Shown here in pieces: positions 1 to 6,754 of a DNA stretch of 9,671 nucleotides. The DNA comes from DASPXY01 sp038227745. Lineage in GTDB: Bacteria > Planctomycetota > Planctomycetia > Gemmatales > Gemmataceae. Within the stretch, counting starts at the first letter, position 1. Each line of letters starts with the position of its first letter. The notes below the pieces were generated by a model. The model saw only the letters and a program-made list of their open reading frames with translations, had not been told where the DNA came from and did no database searches. Position numbers and translations under genes: made by a program. Location: positions 1-9,671 of the forward strand of contig JBBRPS010000377.1 of assembly GCA_038227745.1 (NCBI GenBank). Direction: 5' to 3'.

Positions 1-74
1 CGGGCGCTGTCCGCCGCCCCCAGCCAGCCGACGCAGACGGCCACGAAGATCCCGGTGCCCAACAGACGACGCAT
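1..74 (-). CDS. Partial gene for an exported protein (signal peptide only)
   Basis: Read on the minus strand, an ATG at 74-72 opens a frame of 24 codons that runs off the left edge without a stop. A strong Shine-Dalgarno (AGGGAGG, 86-80 on the minus strand) sits 5 nt upstream. The start is Met-Arg-Arg followed by a hydrophobic stretch (LLGTGIFVAVCVGWLGAA), which has the shape of a Sec signal peptide with a likely cleavage site near Ala-Ala-Asp or Ala-Asp-Ser-Ala. The mature protein lies outside the window, so its function cannot be named. It is divergent from the caspase-kinase gene. Its leader would contain the 50-bp palindrome at 100-149. The frame is short, but RBS, start and signal-peptide composition agree, so I take it as real. 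Confidence 0.6.
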   Translation of the reverse strand, partial: MRRLLGTGIFVAVCVGWLGAADSA

Positions 75-79
75 AACAA

Positions 80-86
80 CCTCCCT
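80..86 (-). promoter_or_regulatory. Shine-Dalgarno of the signal-peptide gene
   Basis: AGGGAGG on the minus strand, 5 nt before the ATG at 74-72. It is the best evidence that this short edge frame is a true gene start. Confidence 0.65.
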
Positions 87-99
87 ACGGAATGTGAAA

Positions 100-149
100 G
101 TTTAGCCGCGAGCCTCGGGCGAGCGCTCGCCCGAGGCTCGCGGCTAAAC
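100..149. repeat. Perfect 50-bp palindrome (25-bp arms, no loop)
   Basis: The 25 bases at 100-124 are the exact reverse complement of 125-149, with no spacer. The ends read GTTTAGCCGCG and the centre is GAGCGCTC. As RNA it would fold into a very stable hairpin, and as DNA it could extrude a cruciform. It has no downstream T-tract, so it is not a classical terminator. It lies between the candidate promoter and the RBS of the minus-strand gene. The outer 11 bases match the hairpin at 6704-6738, which suggests a dispersed repeat family. Confidence 0.9.
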
Positions 150-170
150 AGGCGGAACTCGGCCGGCGAC

Positions 171-176
171 AGTATA
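171..176 (-). promoter_or_regulatory. Candidate -10 element for the signal-peptide gene
   Basis: The minus strand reads TATACT here, five of six matches to TATAAT, in an AT-rich patch of otherwise GC-rich DNA. No good -35 is visible; the best (TTTCCT or TTCCTT, around 193-199) is weak. Transcription from here would give a leader of about 90 nt containing the 50-bp palindrome. Confidence 0.35.
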
Positions 177-252
177 TCATGCTTAGTCGCGGAAGGAAAT
201 CGTCTGGTTCCTTCGCCCTACCGGATCCTGTCAGGGGGCGCGGCTTGCCGAC

Positions 253-282
253 TTGGCGGGCGCCTGCCCGCGCGGTTATAGT
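253..282 (+). promoter_or_regulatory. Candidate sigma-70-like promoter of the caspase-kinase gene
   Basis: TTGGCG (253-258), an 18-nt spacer, then TATAGT (277-282). Transcription would start near 289, giving a leader of roughly 95 nt. This argues against the upstream in-frame GTG at 285 as the translation start and for the ATG at 384. Confidence 0.4.
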
Positions 283-383
283 GGGTGTCGGGCATTTCCC
301 TGCCGGGGCGGACGCAACACGTCCAGGCCCGGCAGGCGCGGGGCAGGGAAGCCGGGGCATTTCCGAACCTGCGGAAACCAACC

Positions 384-3300
384 ATGGCGACGGCGAACGG
401 CAAACGGGCGGGCGTGGCCCTCCTCATCGGCATCGGCGATTACCTCCACGCCGACCGCGTCGAGCGCCTCCCCTTCGCGCCGCGCGACGCGAAATCCCTC
501 ACCCGCCTCCTCACCAACCCCGACGTCTGCGCTTTCCCCGAGGACAGCGTCGCGCTCCTCCTCGACCACAAGGCCTCGCGCCGCCCCATCATCGAGCGCC
601 TCTCGGAGTGGCTGCCCGCGCAGGCCCGCGGCGCCGAGATCGTTCTCCTCTACTTCGCCGGCCACGGCACCGTCCGCCGCCTCGGCCCGAAGGAAGAGGG
701 CTTCCTCGTCCCCCACGACGCCGACCCCGACGACATCGCCGCCGGCGGCATCGCCATGAGCGACGTCGCTCGCTGGGTCGAGGGCATTGAGGCCGGCGCC
801 GTCGTGGTCGTCTTCGACTGCTGCCACGCCGGCAAGGTCCTCGGTGAGGGCCACTCGATCCGCTCCGGCGAGCGCGACATGGAGCTGCGGCCATCCGTCC
901 TCCAGGCCGTCGCCGGCAAGGGCCGCTTCCTGATCGCCTCCTGCGACGAGGGGCAGAAATCGCTGGAGTCGCCCGAGCTGAAGCACGGCCTGTTCACCTA
1001 CCACCTCCTCAAGGGCATCGCGGGCGCCGGCGACCGCGACGGCGACGGTAAGGTCGGCGTGGCCGAGTTGTTCAACTACGTCTCGCAGGCCGTCGCCCGC
1101 GACGCGCGCGAGAAGTTCGGCCGCGAGCAGACGCCCTGGACCAGCGCGACGTGGACCGGCGATGCGTACATCTCGCGCCCCACGGCGCGCCCCGACACGG
1201 CCGGCCTCTCGCCCCTGGAGCGGCGCTGGAACGAGGAGGGCGCCGGGGCCGTCGTGCGCGACTTCGAGGCCATCCCTCAGGCCGAGGAGGAGCGGCTGAT
1301 TACGGCCCTGCGCTTTGTCCGCCGCAAGCGCGAGCCGGTCGCCGTCCCGTTCGTCTTCCGCTGCCTCGCCCACTCCGCCGCCGCCGTCCGCCAGCGCGCC
1401 CGCTCGGCCGTCCAGGTCATCGGCTGGGATGCCGCCGCTGCCGCCGTCGAGGGGCTGGCCCGCGCCCCCGACGAGGCACGCCTCGGGTTCGTCCTGGAGG
1501 GGCTGGCCGCCGTCGAGGCCGACGCCGCCGTGGTGGCCCTGCTCAACCGCCTGACCGTCCTGCTCCGCGGCGACCTGCGCGACCGCGCCGCCTTCCTGCA
1601 CGCGCGCAAGGTCGCGGGCCTGGAGCTGGAGAAGACGGCCGCCGTCTTCCGCGACAAGCAGAGCCCCTATCGGATCGAGCGGGCGCTCGGGGCCGGGCTG
1701 TTCACGGCGGCCTACCTGGCCCGCGACGAGTTCGCCGACCTGCGCGTCGTGGTGCGCGTGCTGCGGCCGGAGTTCGCCGCCCAGCCGGTGGTGCGCGGGC
1801 ACTTCCTCGACCTGGGCAGGCGAGCCGTGCGCTTCGTTCACCAGAACCTCGTCCTGACGCGCGGCGTGCAGCTCTTCCCCGACCGCGACCTGTACTGCGC
1901 CGTGCGCGACTACATCGACGGCCCGACGCTGCGCGAGGTGCTGGCCAACGGCAAGCGCTTCGAGGCGCGGCAGGTCCTGGAGATCCTGCGGCAAATCCTG
2001 GAGGGCCTGACGCCGCTGCACCGCGAGGGGGCCTGGCACGGCGGCGTGCGGCCGACGAACGTCTTCCTGACCGCGGACGGGCGGGCCATCCTGGGCGACC
2101 CGTCGCTGCCGATTCCTCCGGCGACCGCGGAGGTGCAGCGGCTGGCGTACGATTTCCGCTACGCCGCGCCCGAGACGTTCCGGGCCGGCGCCGCGCTCGG
2201 GCCGGCGTCGGACTTCTACGCGCTGGGCTGCGTTGCTCACGAGCTGTGCTGCGGGGCGCCGCCGTTCGTGTCCGACAGCCATTACGAGCTGATCGCGATG
2301 CACGACCGCGATGCCATCGGGCCGCCGAGCCGCGCGGGCAGCCTGCTCGGCCCGGCCGGCGACCCGTTCCTGCTGCGCCTCCTTGCCCGGTCGCCCGCCG
2401 AGCGCTTCCCCGACATCGGCGCGGCCTTGTGCGGACTGGACGCGCTGGCGCGGCCGGCCCCGTCGGCGCCGCCCGGAAGGATGTTCGTGCAGCCGGTGCC
2501 GCTGCCGTCGCAATCCCTCGCCCGCTACCGGGATCGGCAGTCGCTGCTCAACCTGGGGGAGGCCGACCAGGGGACGGTCCCGCCTTACATGAGCCTCGAC
2601 CCCGAAGCCAGCCTGCCGTCGGTTGGGGCCGCCGCCGGCGCAGCGCTCCCGGAGATCCCGGGCTACGAGATCCTGGGGGAGCTGGGGCGGGGCGGCATGG
2701 GCGTCGTCTACAGGGCAAGGCACCTGGCCCTGAACCGGATCGTCGCGCTCAAGACGCTGGCGTATTCCCACGGCGCCGGCGCGGAAGTGCTCCGCCGCTT
2801 CCTGGCGGAGGCGCAGGCGGTGGCCGGGCTGCAGCACCCGAACATCATCCAGATTTACGAGATCGGAGAACACTCCGGGTTGCCCTTCTTCTCCCTGGAG
2901 TTCTGCGGCGGCGGGACGTTGGCCGAGAAGGCCCGCGGCGGCCTGCTGCCACCCCAGGACGCCGCGGGCCTCGTGGAGACCCTGGCGCGGGCCGTGCAGT
3001 ACGCCCACGAGCACGGTGTTATTCACCGCGACCTGAAGCCAGCCAACGTACTGCTGACCGAGGACGGTACCCCCAAGCTCACCGACTTCGGCCTGGCCAA
3101 GAGGCTGGAGAGGAACGACCCGGTGTTGACCGCGGTCGGCCAGATCATGGGCACGCCCGCCTTCATGGCGCCTGAGCAGGCGACGGGCGACCTCGCGGCC
3201 GTCGGCCCGCTCACCGACGTCTACGGGCTGGGTGCCGTGCTCTACACGCTGCTGACGGGGAGGGCGCCCTTCGTGGACACGTCGGTGGCGCGAATGCTGG

Positions 3301-3770
3301 CGCAGCTCATTACGGAGGAGCCGCCGCCCCCGCGGAGTTTGCAGCCGCAGGTGCCGCGCGACCTGGAGACAATCTGCCTGAAGTGTTTGGAGAAAGATCC
3401 GAAGAAGCGCTACCCCAGCGCCGCGGCCCTCGCGGAGGAGTTGCGGCGCTGTCGCAGTGGCGAGTCCATCCGCTCCCGTGCGGCGACGCCCCTGCGCCGG
3501 GCCGGGAAATGGGTGCGGCGCCGGCCGATGGTCGCCGCCCTGGCGGCGCTGGTCCTGCTGCTGCTTGGGGCGCTGGTCGTCATGGGCTGGCTGTACCTGT
3601 CGATGTGGGCCGGGGCGGCGCCCCCGGTGAAGGGCGCCGTTTACTTTTTCCCGCGCTCACTGGACGGCCTGTGCCGCGGTCCGCAGCCGGTCCGCGAGGA
3701 GGCGCCGCGCCACTTCCACGGCGAGCGTCCGGTGATGGTATTGCCTGCCCTGGTGCCACGCCGTGCCTGA
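384..3770 (+). CDS. Caspase-pseudokinase-Ser/Thr kinase membrane protein
   Basis: This 1128-residue protein joins a protease to a signalling kinase. Residues ~8-260 form a caspase/metacaspase (peptidase C14) domain, with catalytic His94 in Gly-His-Gly and Cys147 in Asp-Cys-Cys-His-Ala-Gly. The Asp before the cysteines is typical of metacaspases that cut after Arg or Lys. Residues 217-228 match an EF-hand loop (DxDxDG, Glu at position 12). Residues ~280-415 are Ala-rich and helical, possibly HEAT-like. Residues ~429-690 form a degenerate kinase. Residues ~761-1035 form an intact PknB-type kinase: GRGGMG at 768-773, Lys790, His-Arg-Asp at 881-883, Asp-Phe-Gly at 901-903, then GTPAFMAPEQ. One transmembrane helix (~1049-1075) follows a basic stretch, placing both enzyme domains in the cytoplasm. 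ATG 384 is chosen because the caspase fold begins directly after it; the RBS is weak (GGAA, 373-376). Substrates are unknown. The last 37 residues are antisense to the neighbouring gene and doubtful. Confidence 0.9.
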   Translation: MATANGKRAGVALLIGIGDYLHADRVERLPFAPRDAKSLTRLLTNPDVCAFPEDSVALLLDHKASRRPIIERLSEWLPAQARGAEIVLLYFAGHGTVRRLGPKEEGFLVPHDADPDDIAAGGIAMSDVARWVEGIEAGAVVVVFDCCHAGKVLGEGHSIRSGERDMELRPSVLQAVAGKGRFLIASCDEGQKSLESPELKHGLFTYHLLKGIAGAGDRDGDGKVGVAELFNYVSQAVARDAREKFGREQTPWTSATWTGDAYISRPTARPDTAGLSPLERRWNEEGAGAVVRDFEAIPQAEEERLITALRFVRRKREPVAVPFVFRCLAHSAAAVRQRARSAVQVIGWDAAAAAVEGLARAPDEARLGFVLEGLAAVEADAAVVALLNRLTVLLRGDLRDRAAFLHARKVAGLELEKTAAVFRDKQSPYRIERALGAGLFTAAYLARDEFADLRVVVRVLRPEFAAQPVVRGHFLDLGRRAVRFVHQNLVLTRGVQLFPDRDLYCAVRDYIDGPTLREVLANGKRFEARQVLEILRQILEGLTPLHREGAWHGGVRPTNVFLTADGRAILGDPSLPIPPATAEVQRLAYDFRYAAPETFRAGAALGPASDFYALGCVAHELCCGAPPFVSDSHYELIAMHDRDAIGPPSRAGSLLGPAGDPFLLRLLARSPAERFPDIGAALCGLDALARPAPSAPPGRMFVQPVPLPSQSLARYRDRQSLLNLGEADQGTVPPYMSLDPEASLPSVGAAAGAALPEIPGYEILGELGRGGMGVVYRARHLALNRIVALKTLAYSHGAGAEVLRRFLAEAQAVAGLQHPNIIQIYEIGEHSGLPFFSLEFCGGGTLAEKARGGLLPPQDAAGLVETLARAVQYAHEHGVIHRDLKPANVLLTEDGTPKLTDFGLAKRLERNDPVLTAVGQIMGTPAFMAPEQATGDLAAVGPLTDVYGLGAVLYTLLTGRAPFVDTSVARMLAQLITEEPPPPRSLQPQVPRDLETICLKCLEKDPKKRYPSAAALAEELRRCRSGESIRSRAATPLRRAGKWVRRRPMVAALAALVLLLLGALVVMGWLYLSMWAGAAPPVKGAVYFFPRSLDGLCRGPQPVREEAPRHFHGERPVMVLPALVPRRA
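3616..3649 (+). terminator. Intrinsic-terminator-like hairpin inside the kinase frame
   Basis: CGGCGCCC (3616-3623) and GGGCGCCG (3632-3639) form a perfect 8-bp GC stem with an 8-nt loop, followed by TTTACTTTTT (3640-3649). This is the shape of a Rho-independent terminator for plus-strand transcription. In the opposite direction no T-tract follows the stem. It falls within codons ~1078-1089 of the kinase, about 120 bp before the annotated stop. Termination here would yield a message without an in-frame stop. The T-rich run stands out in this GC-rich context, but chance cannot be excluded. Confidence 0.5.
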
Positions 3771-4130
3771 GCGGACCTCCTGGCAGCGAAGCACTAGGCC
3801 CTGGCTGTTGCGCAACAACACGTCGAAAAGGGCAGTCCCCTGCCTGGTCCAGGTGCTGGGATCGACGAGGGCGGCGGACGCACTGCGCAGCGCGTTGCGC
3901 ACGGCATCCTGCACCGCCTCGTCCGGCGTCCAGCCCACCCCCTGGGCGATGACTTCCGTCCGCTCCGCGAGCGTCGCCTGGGCCGGGGCGCTGCCCGGCT
4001 CCGGGGCGGCCGGCCTGTCGTTGTGGCTCTTGACCTCGGTGGTGAGGATGCTGACCAGAACGGGCGCGAGGACGGTAGTGAACAGGGTCGTGAGGAACGG
4101 ACCGAGGCAACCCGAGCTATTCACCGCCAT
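3657..4130 (-). CDS. Small membrane-anchored protein of unknown function
   Basis: This 157-residue frame on the minus strand starts at ATG 4130-4128, with a strong Shine-Dalgarno (GGAGGA) about 6 nt upstream. Residues ~9-30 form a hydrophobic helix that acts as an N-terminal anchor. Residues ~31-55 are a Pro/Ala-rich linker. Residues ~58-157 (Gln-Gly-Val-Gly-Trp-Thr-Pro-Asp-Glu-Ala, then Asp-Ala-Val-Arg-Asn-Ala) resemble, from memory, a domain of uncharacterised planctomycete proteins with a 'GVGxTPxEAxxDAxRNAVR' signature; a profile search is needed. The protein ends soon after the presumed last helix, earlier than I expect for that family, so it may be truncated. It is convergent with the caspase-kinase gene and shares 114 bp with it (3657-3770). 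The strong RBS and domain-like sequence make this strand the more credible reading of the overlap. A start further upstream (4232) is unlikely because it ignores the RBS. Confidence 0.6.
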   Translation of the reverse strand: MAVNSSGCLGPFLTTLFTTVLAPVLVSILTTEVKSHNDRPAAPEPGSAPAQATLAERTEVIAQGVGWTPDEAVQDAVRNALRSASAALVDPSTWTRQGTALFDVLLRNSQGLVLRCQEVRSGTAWHQGRQYHHRTLAVEVARRLLADRLRTAAQAVQ

Positions 4131-4134
4131 GACT

Positions 4135-4142
4135 GCTCCTCC
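4135..4142 (-). promoter_or_regulatory. Shine-Dalgarno of the 157-residue gene
   Basis: GGAGGAGC on the minus strand just before the ATG at 4130-4128. It fixes the start and rejects the longer frame from 4232. Confidence 0.65.
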
Positions 4143-4221
4143 TTGACCGTTTGAATGCCTTCCTGTTGTTCCCCGTCGGCCGCAGGCATGCGGGGAGGAA
4201 CCTGGCTGGCCTGGCTCCAGA

Positions 4222-4227
4222 AGTATA
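4222..4227 (-). promoter_or_regulatory. Candidate -10 element for the 157-residue gene
   Basis: The minus strand reads TATACT, the same hexamer as the candidate at 171-176. No convincing -35 lies 16-18 nt upstream. The implied leader is about 85 nt. Confidence 0.35.
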
Positions 4228-4485
4228 GGCAAGCGACGCGCCCACGATTCGCCGGCGGCAGGATTGCGTGGATGATTTTCGCCAGGCGGTTCGGGGCGTG
4301 CGGGTTGCGTGGCGAAAGGGGATTGGCGGGACTTTGATGGGAAGGGAAAGAGTGGCGTCTGGGCAGGACTGAGAGGCGAAGTCGGCGGCGACGGCGATGC
4401 GCAGGGTCGGCATGAGCTCGTTCATGGCGTCCTCACGAGTACGGTGATGATCGCCGCGCCCTGCGGGGAAATCCCTCGAAAATGG

Positions 4486-4513
4486 TTGACCTGTCCGGTC
4501 CGCCGTTTAGGAT
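4486..4513 (+). promoter_or_regulatory. Candidate promoter of the moxR operon
   Basis: TTGACC (4486-4491, five of six matches to the -35 consensus), a 16-nt spacer, then TAGGAT (4508-4513, four of six to TATAAT). Transcription would start near 4520, about 150 nt before the moxR ATG. The gaps inside the operon show no equally good promoter. Confidence 0.4.
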
Positions 4514-4670
4514 GAATGTTCGGTAAGGTGACCGGGCCATCCCCAGCGCACCCTGCCGTGAGCGGAGCCCGGCCACGGCGCGGAGCGTCCAGACGCCTGC
4601 GAAACTTCTCCCCGCCGGGTGGGTTCGCGCCGCGACCGCCCCCGTGCCCCCGCCGCCTGGAAAGGGTCCC

Positions 4671-5729
<1,059 letters not shown>

Positions 5730-5803
5730 CCGTTTCGTCCTGTAGGGTGGGCACTGCCCACCGATACGTCGGTGGGCAGTGCCCACCCTACAGGACGAAA
5801 CGG
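5730..5803. repeat. 74-bp nested inverted repeat (REPIN-like) between moxR and DUF58 genes
   Basis: The 35 bases at 5730-5764 are exactly complementary to 5769-5803 around a 4-nt loop (TACG). Each arm holds a smaller palindrome, GGTGGGCA-N-TGCCCACC (5746-5762 and 5771-5787), so GGTGGGCA and its complement occur four times. Two inverted REP-like units facing each other resemble a REPIN, a non-autonomous element moved by RAYT transposases in other bacteria; no RAYT gene is in the window. The element starts at the base after the moxR stop and ends 2 nt before the RBS of the next gene. It fills nearly all of the 87-bp gap and has no T-tract typical of a terminator. Confidence 0.93.
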
Positions 5804-5805
5804 GC

Positions 5806-5810
5806 GAGGA
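5806..5810 (+). promoter_or_regulatory. Shine-Dalgarno that sets the GTG start of the DUF58 gene
   Basis: GAGGA, 6 nt before GTG 5817 and just outside the right arm of the hairpin. It excludes the upstream in-frame ATG at 5772, which lies inside the repeat. Confidence 0.7.
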
Positions 5811-5816
5811 ATCACC

Positions 5817-6710
5817 GTGCCCAAATCGCTGCTCGAGCCCGACGTCATCGCCCGCGCCCAGGCCCTGGGCCTGAAGGCCCGCACCCTCGTCGAGGGCCTG
5901 CGCGTCGGCGACCACAAAAGCCCCTTCCGCGGCTTCTCCGTCGAGTTCGTCCAGCACCGCGAGTACGTTCCCGGCGACGACATCAAGCACATCGACTGGA
6001 AGAGCTACGGCCGCTCCGAACGCTACACCATCAAGCAGTACGAGCAGGAAACGAACTTCGTCGGCCACATCCTGATCGACGCCAGCCGCTCGATGCTCTA
6101 CGGCGAGGGCGAATCCAACAAACTTAGCTACGCGAAGCTCCTGGCGGCATCGCTGGCGTACCTGGTCATCCACCAGCGCGACAGCGCCGGCCTGGCGATC
6201 TTCGACAAGGCGTGGCGGTCGATCTTCCCGCCGAGCGGCCAGCCCGGTCACGTGACGACTCTGCTGCGCGCCCTGGAATCTACCGAGCCGCAGGACAAGA
6301 CGAGCATCGGGCCGCTGCTGCACGACCTGGCGCAGCAGATCCGGCGGCGCGGCCTGGTGTTTCTGATCTCCGACTGTCTGGCCGACGTGGACGCGCTGCT
6401 GGCCGGGTTGCAGCACCTGCGCTTCGCCGGACACGAGGTGACGGTCTTCCACGTGCTGCACCGCGACGAGGTGCAGTTCCCGTTCGACGGCAACGTGAAG
6501 TTCGATTACCTGGAGGGGTCGCTGCAGGTGCTGACGCGGCCGCACCTGATCCGGCCGGCATATGTGCGTGCGGTGCAGAAGTACCTCAAGGAGTTGCAGG
6601 AAGGGTGCGAGCGGAATCGGTGTGATTACGTGGCGATGGACACGTCGAAGCCGCTGGGCGAGATGCTGACGGCGTACCTGGCGCGGCGGCTGCGCGTGCG
6701 GCTCGTTTAG
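5817..6710 (+). CDS. DUF58 / vWA-like protein
   Basis: This 297-residue soluble protein belongs to the DUF58 family, whose members have a von Willebrand A-like fold and almost always sit next to a moxR gene. The DUF58 core motif is at residues 53-61 (GDDIKHIDW), followed by a Gly-Arg-Ser-Glu-Arg segment. The metal site (MIDAS) looks intact: Asp88-x-Ser90-x-Ser92 in DASRSM, with later candidate Thr and Asp residues in DKTSIG and LISDCLADVD. No membrane helix is visible. Translation starts at GTG 5817, giving Pro-Lys-Ser-Leu-Leu-Glu; a start at the ATG 5772 would add 15 residues encoded by the repeat. It is cotranscribed with moxR and the BatA-type gene, and probably is a client or adaptor of the MoxR ATPase. 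The stop codon TAG (6708-6710) lies inside a hairpin arm (6704-6738). Its partner in the cell is not known. Confidence 0.92.
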   Translation: MPKSLLEPDVIARAQALGLKARTLVEGLRVGDHKSPFRGFSVEFVQHREYVPGDDIKHIDWKSYGRSERYTIKQYEQETNFVGHILIDASRSMLYGEGESNKLSYAKLLAASLAYLVIHQRDSAGLAIFDKAWRSIFPPSGQPGHVTTLLRALESTEPQDKTSIGPLLHDLAQQIRRRGLVFLISDCLADVDALLAGLQHLRFAGHEVTVFHVLHRDEVQFPFDGNVKFDYLEGSLQVLTRPHLIRPAYVRAVQKYLKELQEGCERNRCDYVAMDTSKPLGEMLTAYLARRLRVRLV

Positions 6711-6738
6711 CCGCGTTTCGCAGAAACGCGGTTAAACG
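6704..6738. repeat. Hairpin overlapping the DUF58 stop codon
   Basis: The arms 6704-6719 and 6723-6738 are 16 nt with a 3-nt loop (GCA), fully paired except one G-T (wobble in RNA). The left arm starts CGTTTAGCCGCG, matching the end of the palindrome at 100-149. The TAG stop of the DUF58 gene lies in this shared part. The right arm runs into the RBS of the next gene (GGGAGGG, 6738-6744). No T-tract follows, so it is not a classical terminator. Confidence 0.88.
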
Positions 6739-6754
6739 GGAGGGCTGATGAGTT

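Larger units (their letters stand above)
75..383. other. Divergent intergenic region
   Basis: This gap separates the minus-strand signal-peptide gene from the caspase-kinase gene. It holds a perfect 50-bp palindrome (100-149), a candidate -10 element for the minus-strand gene (171-176) and a candidate sigma-70-like promoter for the plus-strand gene (253-282). Frames crossing it in several registers look like the usual open frames of GC-rich DNA. I see no tRNA or recognisable riboswitch. Confidence 0.6.
4131..4670. other. Divergent intergenic region
   Basis: About 540 bp lie between the minus-strand 157-residue gene and moxR. Visible elements are a TATACT -10 candidate on the minus strand (4222-4227), a TTGACC/TAGGAT promoter candidate on the plus strand (4486-4513) and the RBSs of both genes. 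Short open frames cross it on both strands. One on the minus strand (4425-4117) follows a plausible GAGGA RBS, but its sequence looks non-coding. I see no RNA gene, and the moxR leader (about 150 nt) shows no clear structure. Confidence 0.5.

Noticed and set aside
285..383. Longer start (GTG 285) for the caspase-kinase
   Set aside because: It would lie at or before the transcription start implied by the TATAGT element, and the extra 33 residues look non-coding.
276..3026. 916-codon open frame on the minus strand opposite the caspase-kinase
   Set aside because: Its composition (Arg, Gly, Ala, Gln-rich, no domains) is that of an antisense shadow of a GC-rich gene, and the plus strand encodes clear catalytic motifs.
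4277..4317. Inverted repeat TTTCGCCA / TGGCGAAA with a 25-nt spacer in the moxR upstream region
   Set aside because: Eight-base arms with a long spacer are not far from chance in a region of this size, and the position matches neither promoter.
4117..4425. 102-codon minus-strand frame with a GAGGA sequence 4 nt before its ATG
   Set aside because: The RBS is plausible, but the protein lacks any recognisable pattern, is irregular in composition and overlaps the start of the 157-residue gene. A decayed gene remnant cannot be excluded.
5730..5803. Reading the nested inverted repeat as a Rho-independent terminator after moxR
   Set aside because: The stem is much longer than usual, no T-tract follows on either strand, and the downstream gene appears to depend on the same transcript.
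5772..5816. ATG 5772 as start of the DUF58 protein
   Set aside because: It lies inside the inverted repeat and has no RBS; GTG 5817 has GAGGA at the right distance.
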